Origin: Streptomyces sp. WZ.A104
GTDB lineage: Bacteria > Actinomycetota > Actinomycetes > Streptomycetales > Streptomycetaceae
Assembly: GCF_002382885.1 (NCBI RefSeq)
Contig: NZ_NWVL01000007.1
Location: 1-64,000, forward strand
Reading direction: 5' to 3'
DNA: 64,000 nucleotides
A model generated the notes under the pieces. It worked only from the letters and a program-made list of their open reading frames with translations, was not told the DNA's origin and ran no database searches. Every line of letters starts with the position of its first letter. Position 1 is the stretch's first letter. The position numbers and the translations under genes are program-made. This document shows positions 50,251-58,264 of the stretch, in pieces.

Positions 50251-51060
50251 TTACGTACCCGTGGGTAGACCGCCGGATGGTTTCACGGCGGTCAGCAGGG
50301 CGTAGCCGAGGACGCCGTCGGTGACGGCTGTGCGGGCCGCCTCCAGCACGGCCGGGGCGGCGTCCAGGTCCACGCCGGCGTCGGCCAGGTGGTCGGGGGC
50401 GGTGATGCGCAGCAGGCTGAGGCGGGCCTGGATCTGGTCGATCATGCGGAGCATCGCCTCGTCATGCCGCTCGGTGACCAGGATGCGCAGACCGGCGGCG
50501 GCCAGGATCTCGGCGTACGCCTGAATAGGGCGGGCGTCGGCGATGCAGGCGATGCGCGCGCCGAGCGTGGACAGCTCAGGCGGCAGGCGGCCGGGTGTGG
50601 CGGTGACGTCGGTGATGCCGACCCGGCCTCCGGGCCGCAGGTTGCGGGCGAACTCGGCGGCGGCCCGGGCTTTGTCGGGGAAGGTGCACAGGGCGCACTC
50701 GCTCACCACCGCGTCGAAGATGCCGTCGTCGTAGGGCAGGTGCTCTGCGTCGCCGGTGGTGAAGGCGGCCCGGTCGGTGAGCCCTGCGGCTTCGGCGGCT
50801 CCCTGGGCGAGGGCGGTGTTGGCGGGCGCGTAGTCGACACCGTCGGCTCGCACCTGGTAGGCGTCGGCGAGCAGGAGCGCAGTGGTGCCGCGGCCTGAGG
50901 CCACGTCGAGGACCCGCCCGCCGGGGGCGAGGGCGAGGCGGTCGGCGAGGCGGCGGGTCAGTGCGGTGCCGCCGGGATGGTAGGAGTCGCCGAGCAGCAT
51001 CGCGACGATGTCCATCGCGTAGGCGTCCGCGCAGCACGCTTTGATCTCCTCACGGTTCAC
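50251..51060 (-). CDS. SAM methyltransferase, third gene of radical-SAM operon
   Basis: A 269-aa class I methyltransferase. Motif I is GRVLDVASGRGTTALLLADA; also YAPANTALAQGAAEAAGLTD, TTGDAEHLPYDDGIFDAVVS and ECALCTFPDKARAAAEFARN. The N-terminus has a Cys pair (IKACCADAYAMDIVAMLLGD) and the layout recalls ArsM-like and related small-molecule methyltransferases, but the other ArsM cysteines are not clear. It begins 12 bp after the radical SAM stop, so both act in one pathway. Substrate unknown. Confidence 0.85.
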   Translation of the reverse strand: MNREEIKACCADAYAMDIVAMLLGDSYHPGGTALTRRLADRLALAPGGRVLDVASGRGTTALLLADAYQVRADGVDYAPANTALAQGAAEAAGLTDRAAFTTGDAEHLPYDDGIFDAVVSECALCTFPDKARAAAEFARNLRPGGRVGITDVTATPGRLPPELSTLGARIACIADARPIQAYAEILAAAGLRILVTERHDEAMLRMIDQIQARLSLLRITAPDHLADAGVDLDAAPAVLEAARTAVTDGVLGYALLTAVKPSGGLPTGT

Positions 51061-51072
51061 GGCCGGGCCTCC

Positions 51073-52665
51073 TCAGTCCTCGGTGCAGGTCGTCTTTGAG
51101 CCGTAGGGGGTGGTGGTGAGCCGGTCGGCGAGGGGCAGGGCATTGGGGGCTACCTGGGCGACGGGGACGCCGGACATCTGGGCGCGGACCTGTTCGCGGT
51201 AGCCGACGGAGTTGTAGGCGCAGAAGGGGATGAGGCGTCCGTCGGGGGTGATCTCCTCGACACAGCACTTCATCAGCTGTTTGACGTTGAGGGTGTAGGG
51301 GTCCTGGAAGTCCTGCACGACGATCATGAACGCCTTGTCGTTCAGCTGCTTCACGGTCTCGGGCAGGTCGATGCCGCAGGCGTCCGCGCAGTCCAGCGCC
51401 TCGGCGGTGGCCCGCAGCTTCTCCTCCGTTGTGGCGGTGCCCATGAACGCGGACGCGGACCACAGCTTCTCCAGGGCCTCGCGGATCCCGGCGTCGGGCA
51501 TGACGCGGTTGGTGACGTAATCGAGGTAGTCCTCGACGTTCAGCAGCCTTGGGATCGGCACGATCGTGCGGTTGCCCGGTTCGCCGTCCACGAGGAGGTA
51601 GGTAATGGAGCGGCAGGTGGGGAAGCAGCAGGGGACGGGGAAGAAGTCGCCCTTGGCGAACCACTGCGGGCGTTGGGCGTTGATGAGCTTGATGACGTCG
51701 GGGTTGGTGAGCCGGTTCAGAGGGTCGAAGGCCACGTGCCGGCCGGAGTGGGTGACGGGCTGGAAGGCCACCGACCGAACGGCCGGGTGATCGATGCCGT
51801 ACTCGACGATGTCGCCGAGCTCGTGCTCGTTCAGGCCGCGCTCGACGGCGGCGACCAGGGTGACGGTCAGCCCGGCCTCGGCGCAGTTGTCCAGCGCCTT
51901 CTGTTTGAACGTGCGCAGGTCCCGGCCCCGGATCTCCAGGTGCGTGCGCTCGTCGAAGCCGTCGAACTGGAGGTAGACGTTCACCGACCTGCCCGGGGTC
52001 TGGTTGCGCTTGCCGAGTTCGGCGACGAACTTCTTGTCGGTGGCGAGGCGGATGCCGTTGGTGTTGAGGTTGACGTTCCGGATGGGGCGGGCCTGGGCGA
52101 GGTCGATGAAGTCGAGGATGTGCTTGTGGATGGTCGGCTCTCCGCCGGAGAACATCACCACCTCCGCCTCCCCCTCCGAGGCGACGAAGGCATCCAGCAT
52201 CCGCTCGCACTGCTCATGCGTGATGGAGTAGCCGTCGCTCTGGTGTCCGGAGTCGGCGAAGCAGATCGGGCAGTCCAGGTTGCAGCCGGTGTTGACCTCG
52301 ATGATTCCCAGGCAGGCGTGCTGCTTGTGCTCCGGGCACAGCCCGCAGTCCGACGGGCAGCCGTCCTTCACCTCTGTCTGGAAGACCAGCGGGATCGTGC
52401 CGGGCTTGTTGAACCGGGCCGAGGACAGGTACTCCTCCGCGTCCCCGTAGACGAGGGCCTCGAACTCCCCGTGCTCGCGGCAGCGTTTACGCAGGTACAC
52501 CTTGTCGTCGCGGATGTTGACCTGTGCGTCGACCGGGGTCTTGCACAGTGGGCAGATCGACTTGGTGAACTCCACGAACACCTCGTCCCGGTCCTGCTTG
52601 ACCCGGAGCCCCGCCTGCGGGACCGCTTCTTCCTGCACGGGCTGCGTGCCCTCGTCCGCCGTCAT
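51073..52665 (-). CDS. Radical SAM enzyme related to archaeal tetraether synthase (Tes/COG1964 type)
   Basis: A 530-aa Fe-S enzyme. The radical SAM motif C-x3-C-x2-C is NTGCNLDCPICFAD (C128, C132, C135). N-terminal to it are SICPLCKTPVDA, RKRCREHGEFEA and GCPSDCGLCPEHKQHAC, an arrangement I know from the COG1964 enzymes that include archaeal tetraether lipid synthase. VMFSGGEPTIHKHILDFIDL is the SAM GGE motif. The C-terminal part has more Cys (VPCCFPTCRS; ALDCADACGIDL; LMKCCVEEI; PFCAYN), probably auxiliary clusters. The start overlaps the MauE-like gene stop (ATGA). Actual substrate unknown. Confidence 0.85.
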   Translation of the reverse strand: MTADEGTQPVQEEAVPQAGLRVKQDRDEVFVEFTKSICPLCKTPVDAQVNIRDDKVYLRKRCREHGEFEALVYGDAEEYLSSARFNKPGTIPLVFQTEVKDGCPSDCGLCPEHKQHACLGIIEVNTGCNLDCPICFADSGHQSDGYSITHEQCERMLDAFVASEGEAEVVMFSGGEPTIHKHILDFIDLAQARPIRNVNLNTNGIRLATDKKFVAELGKRNQTPGRSVNVYLQFDGFDERTHLEIRGRDLRTFKQKALDNCAEAGLTVTLVAAVERGLNEHELGDIVEYGIDHPAVRSVAFQPVTHSGRHVAFDPLNRLTNPDVIKLINAQRPQWFAKGDFFPVPCCFPTCRSITYLLVDGEPGNRTIVPIPRLLNVEDYLDYVTNRVMPDAGIREALEKLWSASAFMGTATTEEKLRATAEALDCADACGIDLPETVKQLNDKAFMIVVQDFQDPYTLNVKQLMKCCVEEITPDGRLIPFCAYNSVGYREQVRAQMSGVPVAQVAPNALPLADRLTTTPYGSKTTCTED

Positions 52666-53135
52666 CGGGTGTGTCCCTTCCCTGCGTGGTGTGCTGCGTC
52701 GCCACTGTGGTGAGCGGTGATCGCTGGTGCCGGCCGGGCGCGGCGGACACCGCGCAGCAGCAGGGCCGCGTACAGCAGGAGGAGGGCGTCCTGTGCCAGT
52801 ACGAACCAGGAGAGCCGCTGGGACAGGTAGACGCCGAAGCAGCCGCAGTTGACGACCGTGAGGCCCCGGGCGAACGCCTGTACCGCCAGCGCGCTCCAGA
52901 TCACGGACACGCTGGTGAACACCCACACCGGGGCGATGGCCGTCGAGCGCGGCCGGGCCAGGAACCACGCTGCACACGCCAGCTCTCCCGCGATCAGTAG
53001 CACGGTGAGCGCGGTCGCGGCAGGCCCGTCCACCAGCCCGTACGCGCCGAGAATGCCGGGCATGGCGTCGAAAGAGGCGAGCTGCCCGGCCGCCATCGCC
53101 GCGTAGAGCGTTCCCAGAACCAGTCGCAGCACCAT
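52662..53135 (-). CDS. MauE/DoxX-like redox membrane protein, first gene of radical-SAM operon
   Basis: A 157-aa membrane protein with four helices: VLRLVLGTLYAAMAAGQLAS, ALTVLLIAGELACAAWFLAR, VFTSVSVIWSALAVQAFARG and SWFVLAQDALLLLYAALLLR. The signature VNCGCFG between helices three and four is that of MauE-like proteins, which handle disulfides during cofactor maturation or vitamin-K-type redox. ATG 53135 was chosen over an upstream GTG. The stop overlaps the radical SAM start by 4 bp. Confidence 0.78.
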   Translation of the reverse strand: MVLRLVLGTLYAAMAAGQLASFDAMPGILGAYGLVDGPAATALTVLLIAGELACAAWFLARPRSTAIAPVWVFTSVSVIWSALAVQAFARGLTVVNCGCFGVYLSQRLSWFVLAQDALLLLYAALLLRGVRRARPAPAITAHHSGDAAHHAGKGHTR

Positions 53136-53327
53136 GCCCACCACGCTACGGGTGAAAGCGGCCCCGGGTATGGAGCGGCGCTCACCGTAGCCGGGCAGCT
53201 ACCGAATCCTGCCGGACGGACCGAGCTGTTCCTCGTCCGAGGGCTGCGGGCTCCGTTGCAGGAGGGCAGGCCCCGAACTGTCGGGAGAGCCCTGGCGGCT
53301 CCCAGGGGCGTACCCGCGCCTTGCGAA

Positions 53328-53352
53328 GCAGAATCAAAGGTGTGCGCAACAG
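53328..53352 (+). promoter_or_regulatory. 25-bp upstream block shared with the 34-kb paralogue
   Basis: GCAGAATCAAA then TGTGCGCAACAG, 23 of 25 positions identical to the block at 34515-34539, 85 bp upstream of the ATG at 53438. Confidence 0.6.
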
Positions 53353-53437
53353 CACCGGTCTGTTTGGCAGGCCCGGTGAGGAGCGGCGCCGCGCGTCGTC
53401 GGCAGTCCAGGGTTCGGCCCGATGGGAGGTTCGCGGC

Positions 53438-53617
53438 ATGGTTGTCTTCCTGCTTCTGATCATCGCCGCGTTCGTCCTGGGGATCATCGATGCCACGGTC
53501 GCCGGGCTGGGCTACCTGCTGATCATCGCGATCGTCCTGTTCGCCGCCGATGTGGTCGTCGGCGTCTGGCGCTGGTCCCGGCAACGAGGGCGGCGTGCCG
53601 AATGTGCGGCCGGATGA
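53438..53617 (+). CDS. Small hydrophobic membrane protein (copy 2)
   Basis: A 59-aa protein: MVVFLLLIIAAFVLGIIDAT, VAGLGYLLIIAIVLFAADVV, ending WRWSRQRGRRAECAAG. Nearly identical to 34263-34433 over its first 53 residues, with a conserved upstream block, so a recent duplication of gene plus promoter. Divergent from the MauE/radical SAM operon. Confidence 0.75.
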   Translation: MVVFLLLIIAAFVLGIIDATVAGLGYLLIIAIVLFAADVVVGVWRWSRQRGRRAECAAG

Positions 53618-54207
53618 AGCCCTGGAGGCAGGACCTCGGCATGGTCGGCGCGGGACACGCTGGGGATCCCCCGCTCTGAGGAGACCTGGCCGGTGGCGCT
53701 GAGTCGTGCTGCCGGGGACGCTGCACCAGAGGGAGTTCTGTACGTGTTGTCTTTCTGGCTCGAAGTGCCGCATGCGGGTGCCGGCCCGGCCCGACGGCCT
53801 GAGGGTCGTGAACGACGCGTTCGACGCCACCCCCGACTCCGTGGTGGTGACCCTGGCCGCGCTGGCCGGTACACGGCGTACGATCGCGGTCCTGGAGCGG
53901 GATGAAGGAGCTGGGCGGCCAAGCCCTCGGCGGACACCGGCAGGCTGGCAAGCTCGCCCGACTGCGGCATCCAGGTCCTGGTGGCCGTGGGAGGCGACCT
54001 CGTCCAGGAGCTCGCCGAGCGCAGCCATCGGCGCACCTGCGGCGGTCACAGTGCCGAGAGTGCCCGGAAAACGGTGGAAGTAATCTCTCCGAACAGTGAT
54101 CTCCGCTGGTCAGCGGCAGCGTATGGCTGTCTCTGTCCGCCAGGTCCACCGTTCTCCGGGCAGTCTCCGTCAGAGTCAAGCTGATGCCGGACAACCTTGA
54201 GGGAGGC
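53618..54207. other. Intergenic, possible gene debris
   Basis: About 590 bp. A frame around 53760-53900 (GLRVVNDAFDATPDSVVVTL) looks protein-like but is broken on both sides; I cannot identify it. Confidence 0.35.
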
Positions 54208-54741
54208 TCACGACTTGTCCTGGGTCGTTGCGATCGCCCATAGCACGATGGCCTGGTCGTCGCTGATGCTGAGAATGACGGTCGTGTACCCGGCGGGATC
54301 GAGGGAGGCGATGGTGGGGCCGCACGGGGTATGAGGAAAGCGGTGCCGGGTTCCCTCGGCGGTGTATCCGGTGGGGGCGGCCGAGCCCTGAGCGTGGCAG
54401 CGGTAGATGATGCGGCGGGTCCGGGGGGCCGTTCCAGGTGGCACCTGTAAGGAAACGGGGAGACCTGCTTTCGAGGTTCCGGAGTCCACCACTACTTCGC
54501 CGCTGGGGCGGGAGTTGGGAACGTCGTCCAGAAACTGTCGGTAGGCGCCTGCCGCCGGGTCTTCTCGGGGAACCCGTGGTGTGGTTGTGGTGAGGGATCC
54601 AGACGCCACCAGGACGATGGAGGCCAAGCCCGCTACCACGACGGCGAGCACGTTGGCGGTGCGTCGTCGGGCGTAGGGATGAAGGGTGTCGTCCTCGGCT
54701 CTTGGCATGGTGGGCCTCGGGCGGTGGTGCTGTGATTCCAT
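54208..54741 (-). CDS. Membrane-anchored hypothetical protein next to XRE/DUF5753 gene
   Basis: A 177-aa protein with a cytosolic start, one helix (ANVLAVVVAGLASIVLVASG) and an exported ~115-residue domain (EVVVDSGTSKAGLPVSLQVP, RRIIYRCHAQGSAAPTGYTA, GYTTVILSISDDQAIVLWAI) with one Cys pair. Not recognised. Start ATG 54741 (AGAAGG upstream) or 54708. It lies 65 bp downstream of the XRE gene on the same strand, probably cotranscribed. Confidence 0.6.
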   Translation of the reverse strand: MESQHHRPRPTMPRAEDDTLHPYARRRTANVLAVVVAGLASIVLVASGSLTTTTPRVPREDPAAGAYRQFLDDVPNSRPSGEVVVDSGTSKAGLPVSLQVPPGTAPRTRRIIYRCHAQGSAAPTGYTAEGTRHRFPHTPCGPTIASLDPAGYTTVILSISDDQAIVLWAIATTQDKS

Positions 54742-54806
54742 GGGGCTTCTGCCTTCTGCCGGGAGCCGGCGGGGCCCGGCACGGTCGGGCCCCACCGATT
54801 CGGCGT

Positions 54807-55646
54807 TCAGAAGCGCAGAGCGTCGGCGATGAGGTTGAAGACGGGGCCGCCGTGCACGGCCAGTTCGGTCAGGCGTCTGAAGTCATCGAGGTAGAGATTG
54901 ACCTCATGCTTCTGCTTTACCGTCAGGTACGCGGAGACGAGTTCCACGTTGACCTGCCGCTCATCGAAGATCCAGAAGTCTTCGACGGGCGGCATGAGAG
55001 TGCGGTCGGTGGTGCGCGGGATGATGCCGATGAGCACGTTGGGCAGGACTGCGGCCTTGACGAGATGGCCGAGTTGCTCGGCCATCACGCCCGGCTGCCC
55101 GACCCGTCTGTAGAGGACGGTCTCCTCCAGGACGAAGGCGAACTTCTTGGCCGGGTCGTTCAGCACCTTCTGCTTTTCCACCCGAGAGGCCACGGCCTCC
55201 TCGACGTCGTCGGTGAGTCGACGGCGTTCACGGATGGCTGTGAGGACGGTCCGGGTGTATTCCTCGGTCTGCAGCGGACCGGGAATCAAGTTCTGCGAGT
55301 AGGACTTGAAGTCTTTCGTCCTTGCCCACAACGGCCGTACCAGATCTTGTGCCGGCCGCAGCCCTCTGCCTTCCATCGACCGCCACTCGACGTACATGAC
55401 CTCGATGCTGCGGGCCGCTTCAATGAGGTCCTCTGCCTCGGACTCGGCTCTGCATGCCTGCGCCCAGGCCCGGATCGTCTCGGGCGACGCTGGAGCCCGG
55501 CCGTTCTCAATCCGGCTGCACTTCGCCCGGTCCCACCCACACCTGCGTGCTAACTCCGCTGCCGTGAGCCCGTTGTCCTCGCGCAGTCGGCGTAGACGCT
55601 GACCAAGCGCTAGACGGGCTTCGGTGATGCTGGATGAGGTAGGCAT
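54807..55646 (-). CDS. XRE-family regulator with DUF5753 ligand domain
   Basis: A 279-aa protein. HTH_XRE/HTH_31 at residues ~8-65 (LGQRLRRLREDNGLTAAELA, CGWDRAKCSRIENGRAPASP). The remainder is the DUF5753 (Scr1-like) domain: FKSYSQNLIPGPLQTEEYTR, RRRLTDDVEEAVASRVEKQK, VMAEQLGHLVKAAVLPNVLI. Such regulators are present in dozens of copies in Streptomyces, typically beside a small DUF397-like gene, and behave like antitoxin/regulator pairs. A small gene lies upstream (55722-55973). ATG 55646. Confidence 0.9.
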   Translation of the reverse strand: MPTSSSITEARLALGQRLRRLREDNGLTAAELARRCGWDRAKCSRIENGRAPASPETIRAWAQACRAESEAEDLIEAARSIEVMYVEWRSMEGRGLRPAQDLVRPLWARTKDFKSYSQNLIPGPLQTEEYTRTVLTAIRERRRLTDDVEEAVASRVEKQKVLNDPAKKFAFVLEETVLYRRVGQPGVMAEQLGHLVKAAVLPNVLIGIIPRTTDRTLMPPVEDFWIFDERQVNVELVSAYLTVKQKHEVNLYLDDFRRLTELAVHGGPVFNLIADALRF

Positions 55647-55716
55647 GCGGCCCAGTGTGCAGTCCTGAGCACGAAGCCGTGGAACAGCCCGCGCAGCACC
55701 AAACGCACCATATGCA

Positions 55717-55731
55717 ACAGTTTATGACTGT
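55717..55731. promoter_or_regulatory. Palindrome ACAGT-TTATG-ACTGT upstream of XRE gene
   Basis: Perfect 5-bp arms inside an AT-rich island between the 55722-55973 stop and the XRE start (71 bp upstream). Candidate autoregulatory operator or promoter. Confidence 0.4.
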
Positions 55732-55973
55732 ATGTCGGCTCTTGGGATTGCGTGGACGTGCGACTCCGTCCCCGGCTTGGGGAAGAGTGGCAGGAGCCTC
55801 TTGGGGAACTCGACGACGGTCTCGTGGTCGGGGACTGTGATGGACGCCAGCCTGGCTGCGTCGACCACCTTCCAGGACTGGAGCAGGTAACTGTCGGAGA
55901 CGTCGTCATAGTACAAGGTCGGACTGCCATTGTTCGGGCTCTCCGGGTCCTTGCACAGCAAATGAAGCGCCAT
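55722..55973 (-). CDS. Small hypothetical protein paired with XRE/DUF5753 regulator
   Basis: An 83-aa soluble protein, ATG 55973: MALHLLCKDPESPNNGSPTL, YYDDVSDSYLLQSWKVVDAA, ITVPDHETVVEFPKRLLPLF. This sequence type is a common streptomycete companion of DUF5753 regulators. It ends in TAA and contains acidic/aromatic strands but no HTH. Likely the partner in a regulator/toxin-like pair; the biochemical role is unknown. Confidence 0.7.
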   Translation of the reverse strand: MALHLLCKDPESPNNGSPTLYYDDVSDSYLLQSWKVVDAARLASITVPDHETVVEFPKRLLPLFPKPGTESHVHAIPRADIQS

Positions 55974-56477
55974 TGGTCCTCCAAGTGGTCAGGTGACTGC
56001 TGACGGTCTGAGCGCGATCCGTCGCGCAGAGCCATCGCTACGTGATTGCGTGATGTTGCGCCCTGAAACTTCGAGAGAGCCAAGGGTGTGCGCATTGTTG
56101 CGGTGCTGTGAGATCGGTCATGCCTGTCGTTCGTCGCGGCAGTGCCCCGCTCGGACGCCCGAAGGGGTGATTGCCATCAGCGATCAGATGACCGCTCCGG
56201 GCTTCTGATCGTCGCGGCGATGCCGGGTCCATGCCCCGCCATCCCCCGCACACTCGAGGACCGGGTGGTGGAGACGGTCGCCGGACGCGGTCGGCCTGGG
56301 CTTGCCGTGCTGCGCACGGTTCGTGGAGTGCATGAGCGGGTGCGGACCGGCACTTCGCACGTCAGCGAAGGCTTGTGGGCGCACCGCCATGTCGTTCCCG
56401 GGGCTGAGGGCGAAGACGCGTGTCCGCGACGGCCCACAACGATCCCGGTATGGGCCTGGGGCTCTCCGGGCGGATCG
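55974..56477. other. Remnant DNA downstream of the broken IS110 transposase
   Basis: About 500 bp where an IS110 C-terminal half would be expected but is not found in any frame; a plus-strand frame (VETVAGRGRPGLAVLRTVRG) is not recognisable. Confidence 0.3.
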
Positions 56478-56819
56478 GGCCGCGTCGCTGGGATCGGTCT
56501 TGCGGCCCCGAATCCCTTTGAGGTGGGCTGGGTTGACCAGCATCAGATTCAGATGCGGCTGCAGCAGGTAGTAGACCGGACGCCAGTAGTCCGAGGTCGC
56601 CTCCATCACCACCACCTCGACCCGCCGCTCCAGCAGCCAGGCCAGCAAGCGCCGGACTTCAGCCGTCGTGGTACCGAACCGTTCGGTCTCCAGGGACCAG
56701 CTGCCGGCCCGTTTCGTACTCGGCGTCCGTACGCATGCAAGCAGGAACCGTTTGCCGAGGTCCACGCCGGCGGACCGTAGATGGATTACCTCGTCCTTGG
56801 AATCCTGGAGCCGGGCCAT
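56478..56819 (-). pseudogene. IS110-family transposase, N-terminal 114 residues only
   Basis: From ATG 56819: RSAGVDLGKRFLLACVRTPS (first DEDD Asp), LLAWLLERRVEVVVMEATSD (second acidic residue), YWRPVYYLLQPHLNLMLVNP and RGRKTDPSDAA, the usual IS110 RuvC-like DEDD start. After about 56478 similarity stops and the frame runs through unrelated sequence to 56184. The C-terminal Tnp_20 domain with its serine is missing, so it is inactive. Confidence 0.8.
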
Positions 56820-57084
56820 CCTGTTCTCCCTCCCGCCCGATACATCCGTGTGCGGCGGGCGTCCCGGAGGGGCCAAGGAAGTGGCGGAATCTGACACGCG
56901 TGCTCCAGGCGGCAGACAAATACCGCCCTGGCAACAATCCGTGGTCCCCTGGTCGGCCCCCATCGCCATCCTGTAAAACGAGCTTGCCAGCATCGCAGGC
57001 CCATCGGCTGACCGGGACGTCCGACCCCATTTTCCCGTACCCGAGGTGATCAGCGCAGCCAATCTCGCCCACCTATAAAACGTT

Positions 57085-57348
57085 CGGCTCTGTCTCACAT
57101 CCGGTGGTAACGGACGGTGAGTTTCGTTGCAGAGAGTGCGGTTGGCGTTCTGGCCTTGATGTCTTTGGATCGGACGGTGCTGCAGCGGGATGCCAGCCCC
57201 GGTACGTCGGGCTCGCATCGGCTGCTGCCGCGCAGGCCGGCCGATTCCGTCAACGATCGCTGCAACGTCCGGACCTGCGACTCCGTGATACAGGGTCCAT
57301 CCATCGCCATCACTACCGTCCGTCACCACCGGATGTGAGACAGAGCCG
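57085..57348. mobile_element. 264-bp MITE-like element with 33-bp inverted repeats
   Basis: The ends begin CGGCTCTGTCTCACATCCGG and continue GTGGTAACGGACGGT on the left versus GTGGTGACGGACGGT on the right (minus strand): one mismatch in about 33 bp. The 200-bp interior has no transposase. This is the structure of a non-autonomous miniature inverted-repeat element mobilised by a related IS. Confidence 0.8.
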
Positions 57349-57353
57349 CTCGT

Positions 57354-57632
57354 TTGACAGTCCCCGGCCTGGCTGGCCTCTCCGTCCTCGTGGTCGTGCT
57401 TGTCAGCTTCGTGGGGCTGCGCCAACTGGCGTCTGCCCTGTCCGAACAACCTGGCGCAGGCGGCCACAGCCACGGCGGCGGCTCTGAACCGGAGCCCGAA
57501 GAGCACGCGCCACAAGAGGAAGACCGGCCGGGCGGCGCGTCCTTCCCCGCAGAATCCCCGAAGGCGAACACCTCGACGGCAACAGGGGGCGACGCTGCGG
57601 AATCCGGGAACGAAGACGGCCACAGCCACTGA
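57354..57632 (+). CDS. Possible small membrane-anchored His-rich protein
   Basis: A 92-aa frame from TTG 57354: L-T-V-P-G then a hydrophobic helix (GLSVLVVVLVSFVGLRQLAS) and an acidic, Gly/Glu-rich tail with HSHGGG and a terminal GHSH. The MITE ends six bases before the TTG, so if real the gene's own promoter and start were probably displaced. Coding status uncertain. Confidence 0.3.
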   Translation: MTVPGLAGLSVLVVVLVSFVGLRQLASALSEQPGAGGHSHGGGSEPEPEEHAPQEEDRPGGASFPAESPKANTSTATGGDAAESGNEDGHSH

Positions 57633-57899
57633 CCTGGCGGTCCCCCGCGTCACCGTGAACCGTCCCGGGCGGACTGGAGGACGGATCCCTGGCCGTACGA
57701 GGCATTGTGGAAGCTCTACAACTCGCGTGGCGCTCCTTGTTGCCGTCATCGGCGCGCCTCTCGGTGGCCAGTCGGTGGCCGGACGCCTTTGGACGACGTG
57801 ATACGAGCGAGCACAGACCAATCAGCCGCACCTGCGCTGATCAGGCAGGACGTCACTCAGTAGCACGGTCAGGCACCACGCAACATGATCGCTCGCGGT
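57633..57899. other. Intergenic before the att core, nothing recognised
   Basis: About 265 bp. The 5' half of the tRNA-Thr expected here is absent. Confidence 0.4.
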
Positions 57900-57941
57900 C
57901 TCGTAATGCGTAGGTCTCGGGTTCGAATCCCGAAGGCGGCT
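57900..57941 (+). other. Attachment-site core: 3' part of tRNA-Thr(CGU)
   Basis: From CTCGTAA (anticodon loop, anticodon CGT) through TGCGT, the variable loop, the T arm (GGTTCGAATCC) and acceptor strand AGGCGGC plus discriminator T, the sequence matches a streptomycete tRNA-Thr 3' end. The 5' acceptor strand, D arm and 5' anticodon stem do not match. Such fragments are the hallmark of att sites of tRNA-integrating elements; an integrase gene lies 1.2 kb to the right. Confidence 0.8.
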
Positions 57942-57945
57942 CAGT

Positions 57946-57982
57946 AAAGGCCCAGGACAGATAGCCTCTGACCTGGGCCTTT
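57946..57982 (+). terminator. Terminator after the tRNA fragment
   Basis: AAAGGCCCAGG (57946-57956) pairs perfectly with CCTGGGCCTTT (57972-57982), followed by a T-rich tract. It begins 5 bp after the tRNA end. Confidence 0.8.
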
Positions 57983-58042
57983 GTGCTTTTCTTGATCTAT
58001 TCTCGGCGGTGATGTGTCCCGTTCGGGGCACCATGATCGCCA

Positions 58043-58096
58043 CCGGTGGACAACCGGTGGACAGGCGTGCAGCGGGCGTGCAAAGCGGTGGACAGG
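58043..58096. repeat. Three direct repeats CGGTGGACA near the att core
   Basis: CCGGTGGACA at 58043-58052 and 58054-58063 and CGGTGGACAGG at 58086-58096, with GGGCGTGC/GGCGTGC pairs between. Their place between core and integrase suggests arm-type sites for integrase or excisionase. Confidence 0.5.
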
Positions 58097-58264
58097 CGGG
58101 GGCCGGCCGACCGGCAACGGGGAGGCGACTTCAAGAGCGCATCTGCGGTCCACGGGCCGTAATCCGTCGTGAGTGCTCTTGGGGGGTTCCTATAAACCGA
58201 CGTCGTCACCGCGCCGCCTAGTAGAGAATCGGTCGGTCGGAAGATCACGGTGGAGGGGGCGGTC

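Noticed and set aside
57354..57632. Metal-binding protein fed by the MITE promoter
   Set aside because: The coding status of the frame is too weak and its TTG start is an artefact-prone choice; kept only as a low-confidence gene.
56184..57821. 545-aa minus-strand open frame as one IS110 transposase
   Set aside because: Only residues from ATG 56819 over ~114 codons resemble IS110; the rest crosses the MITE and unrelated DNA.
57881..57941. Intact tRNA-Thr gene
   Set aside because: The 5' acceptor strand, D arm and 5' anticodon stem do not match; only the 3' part is tRNA.
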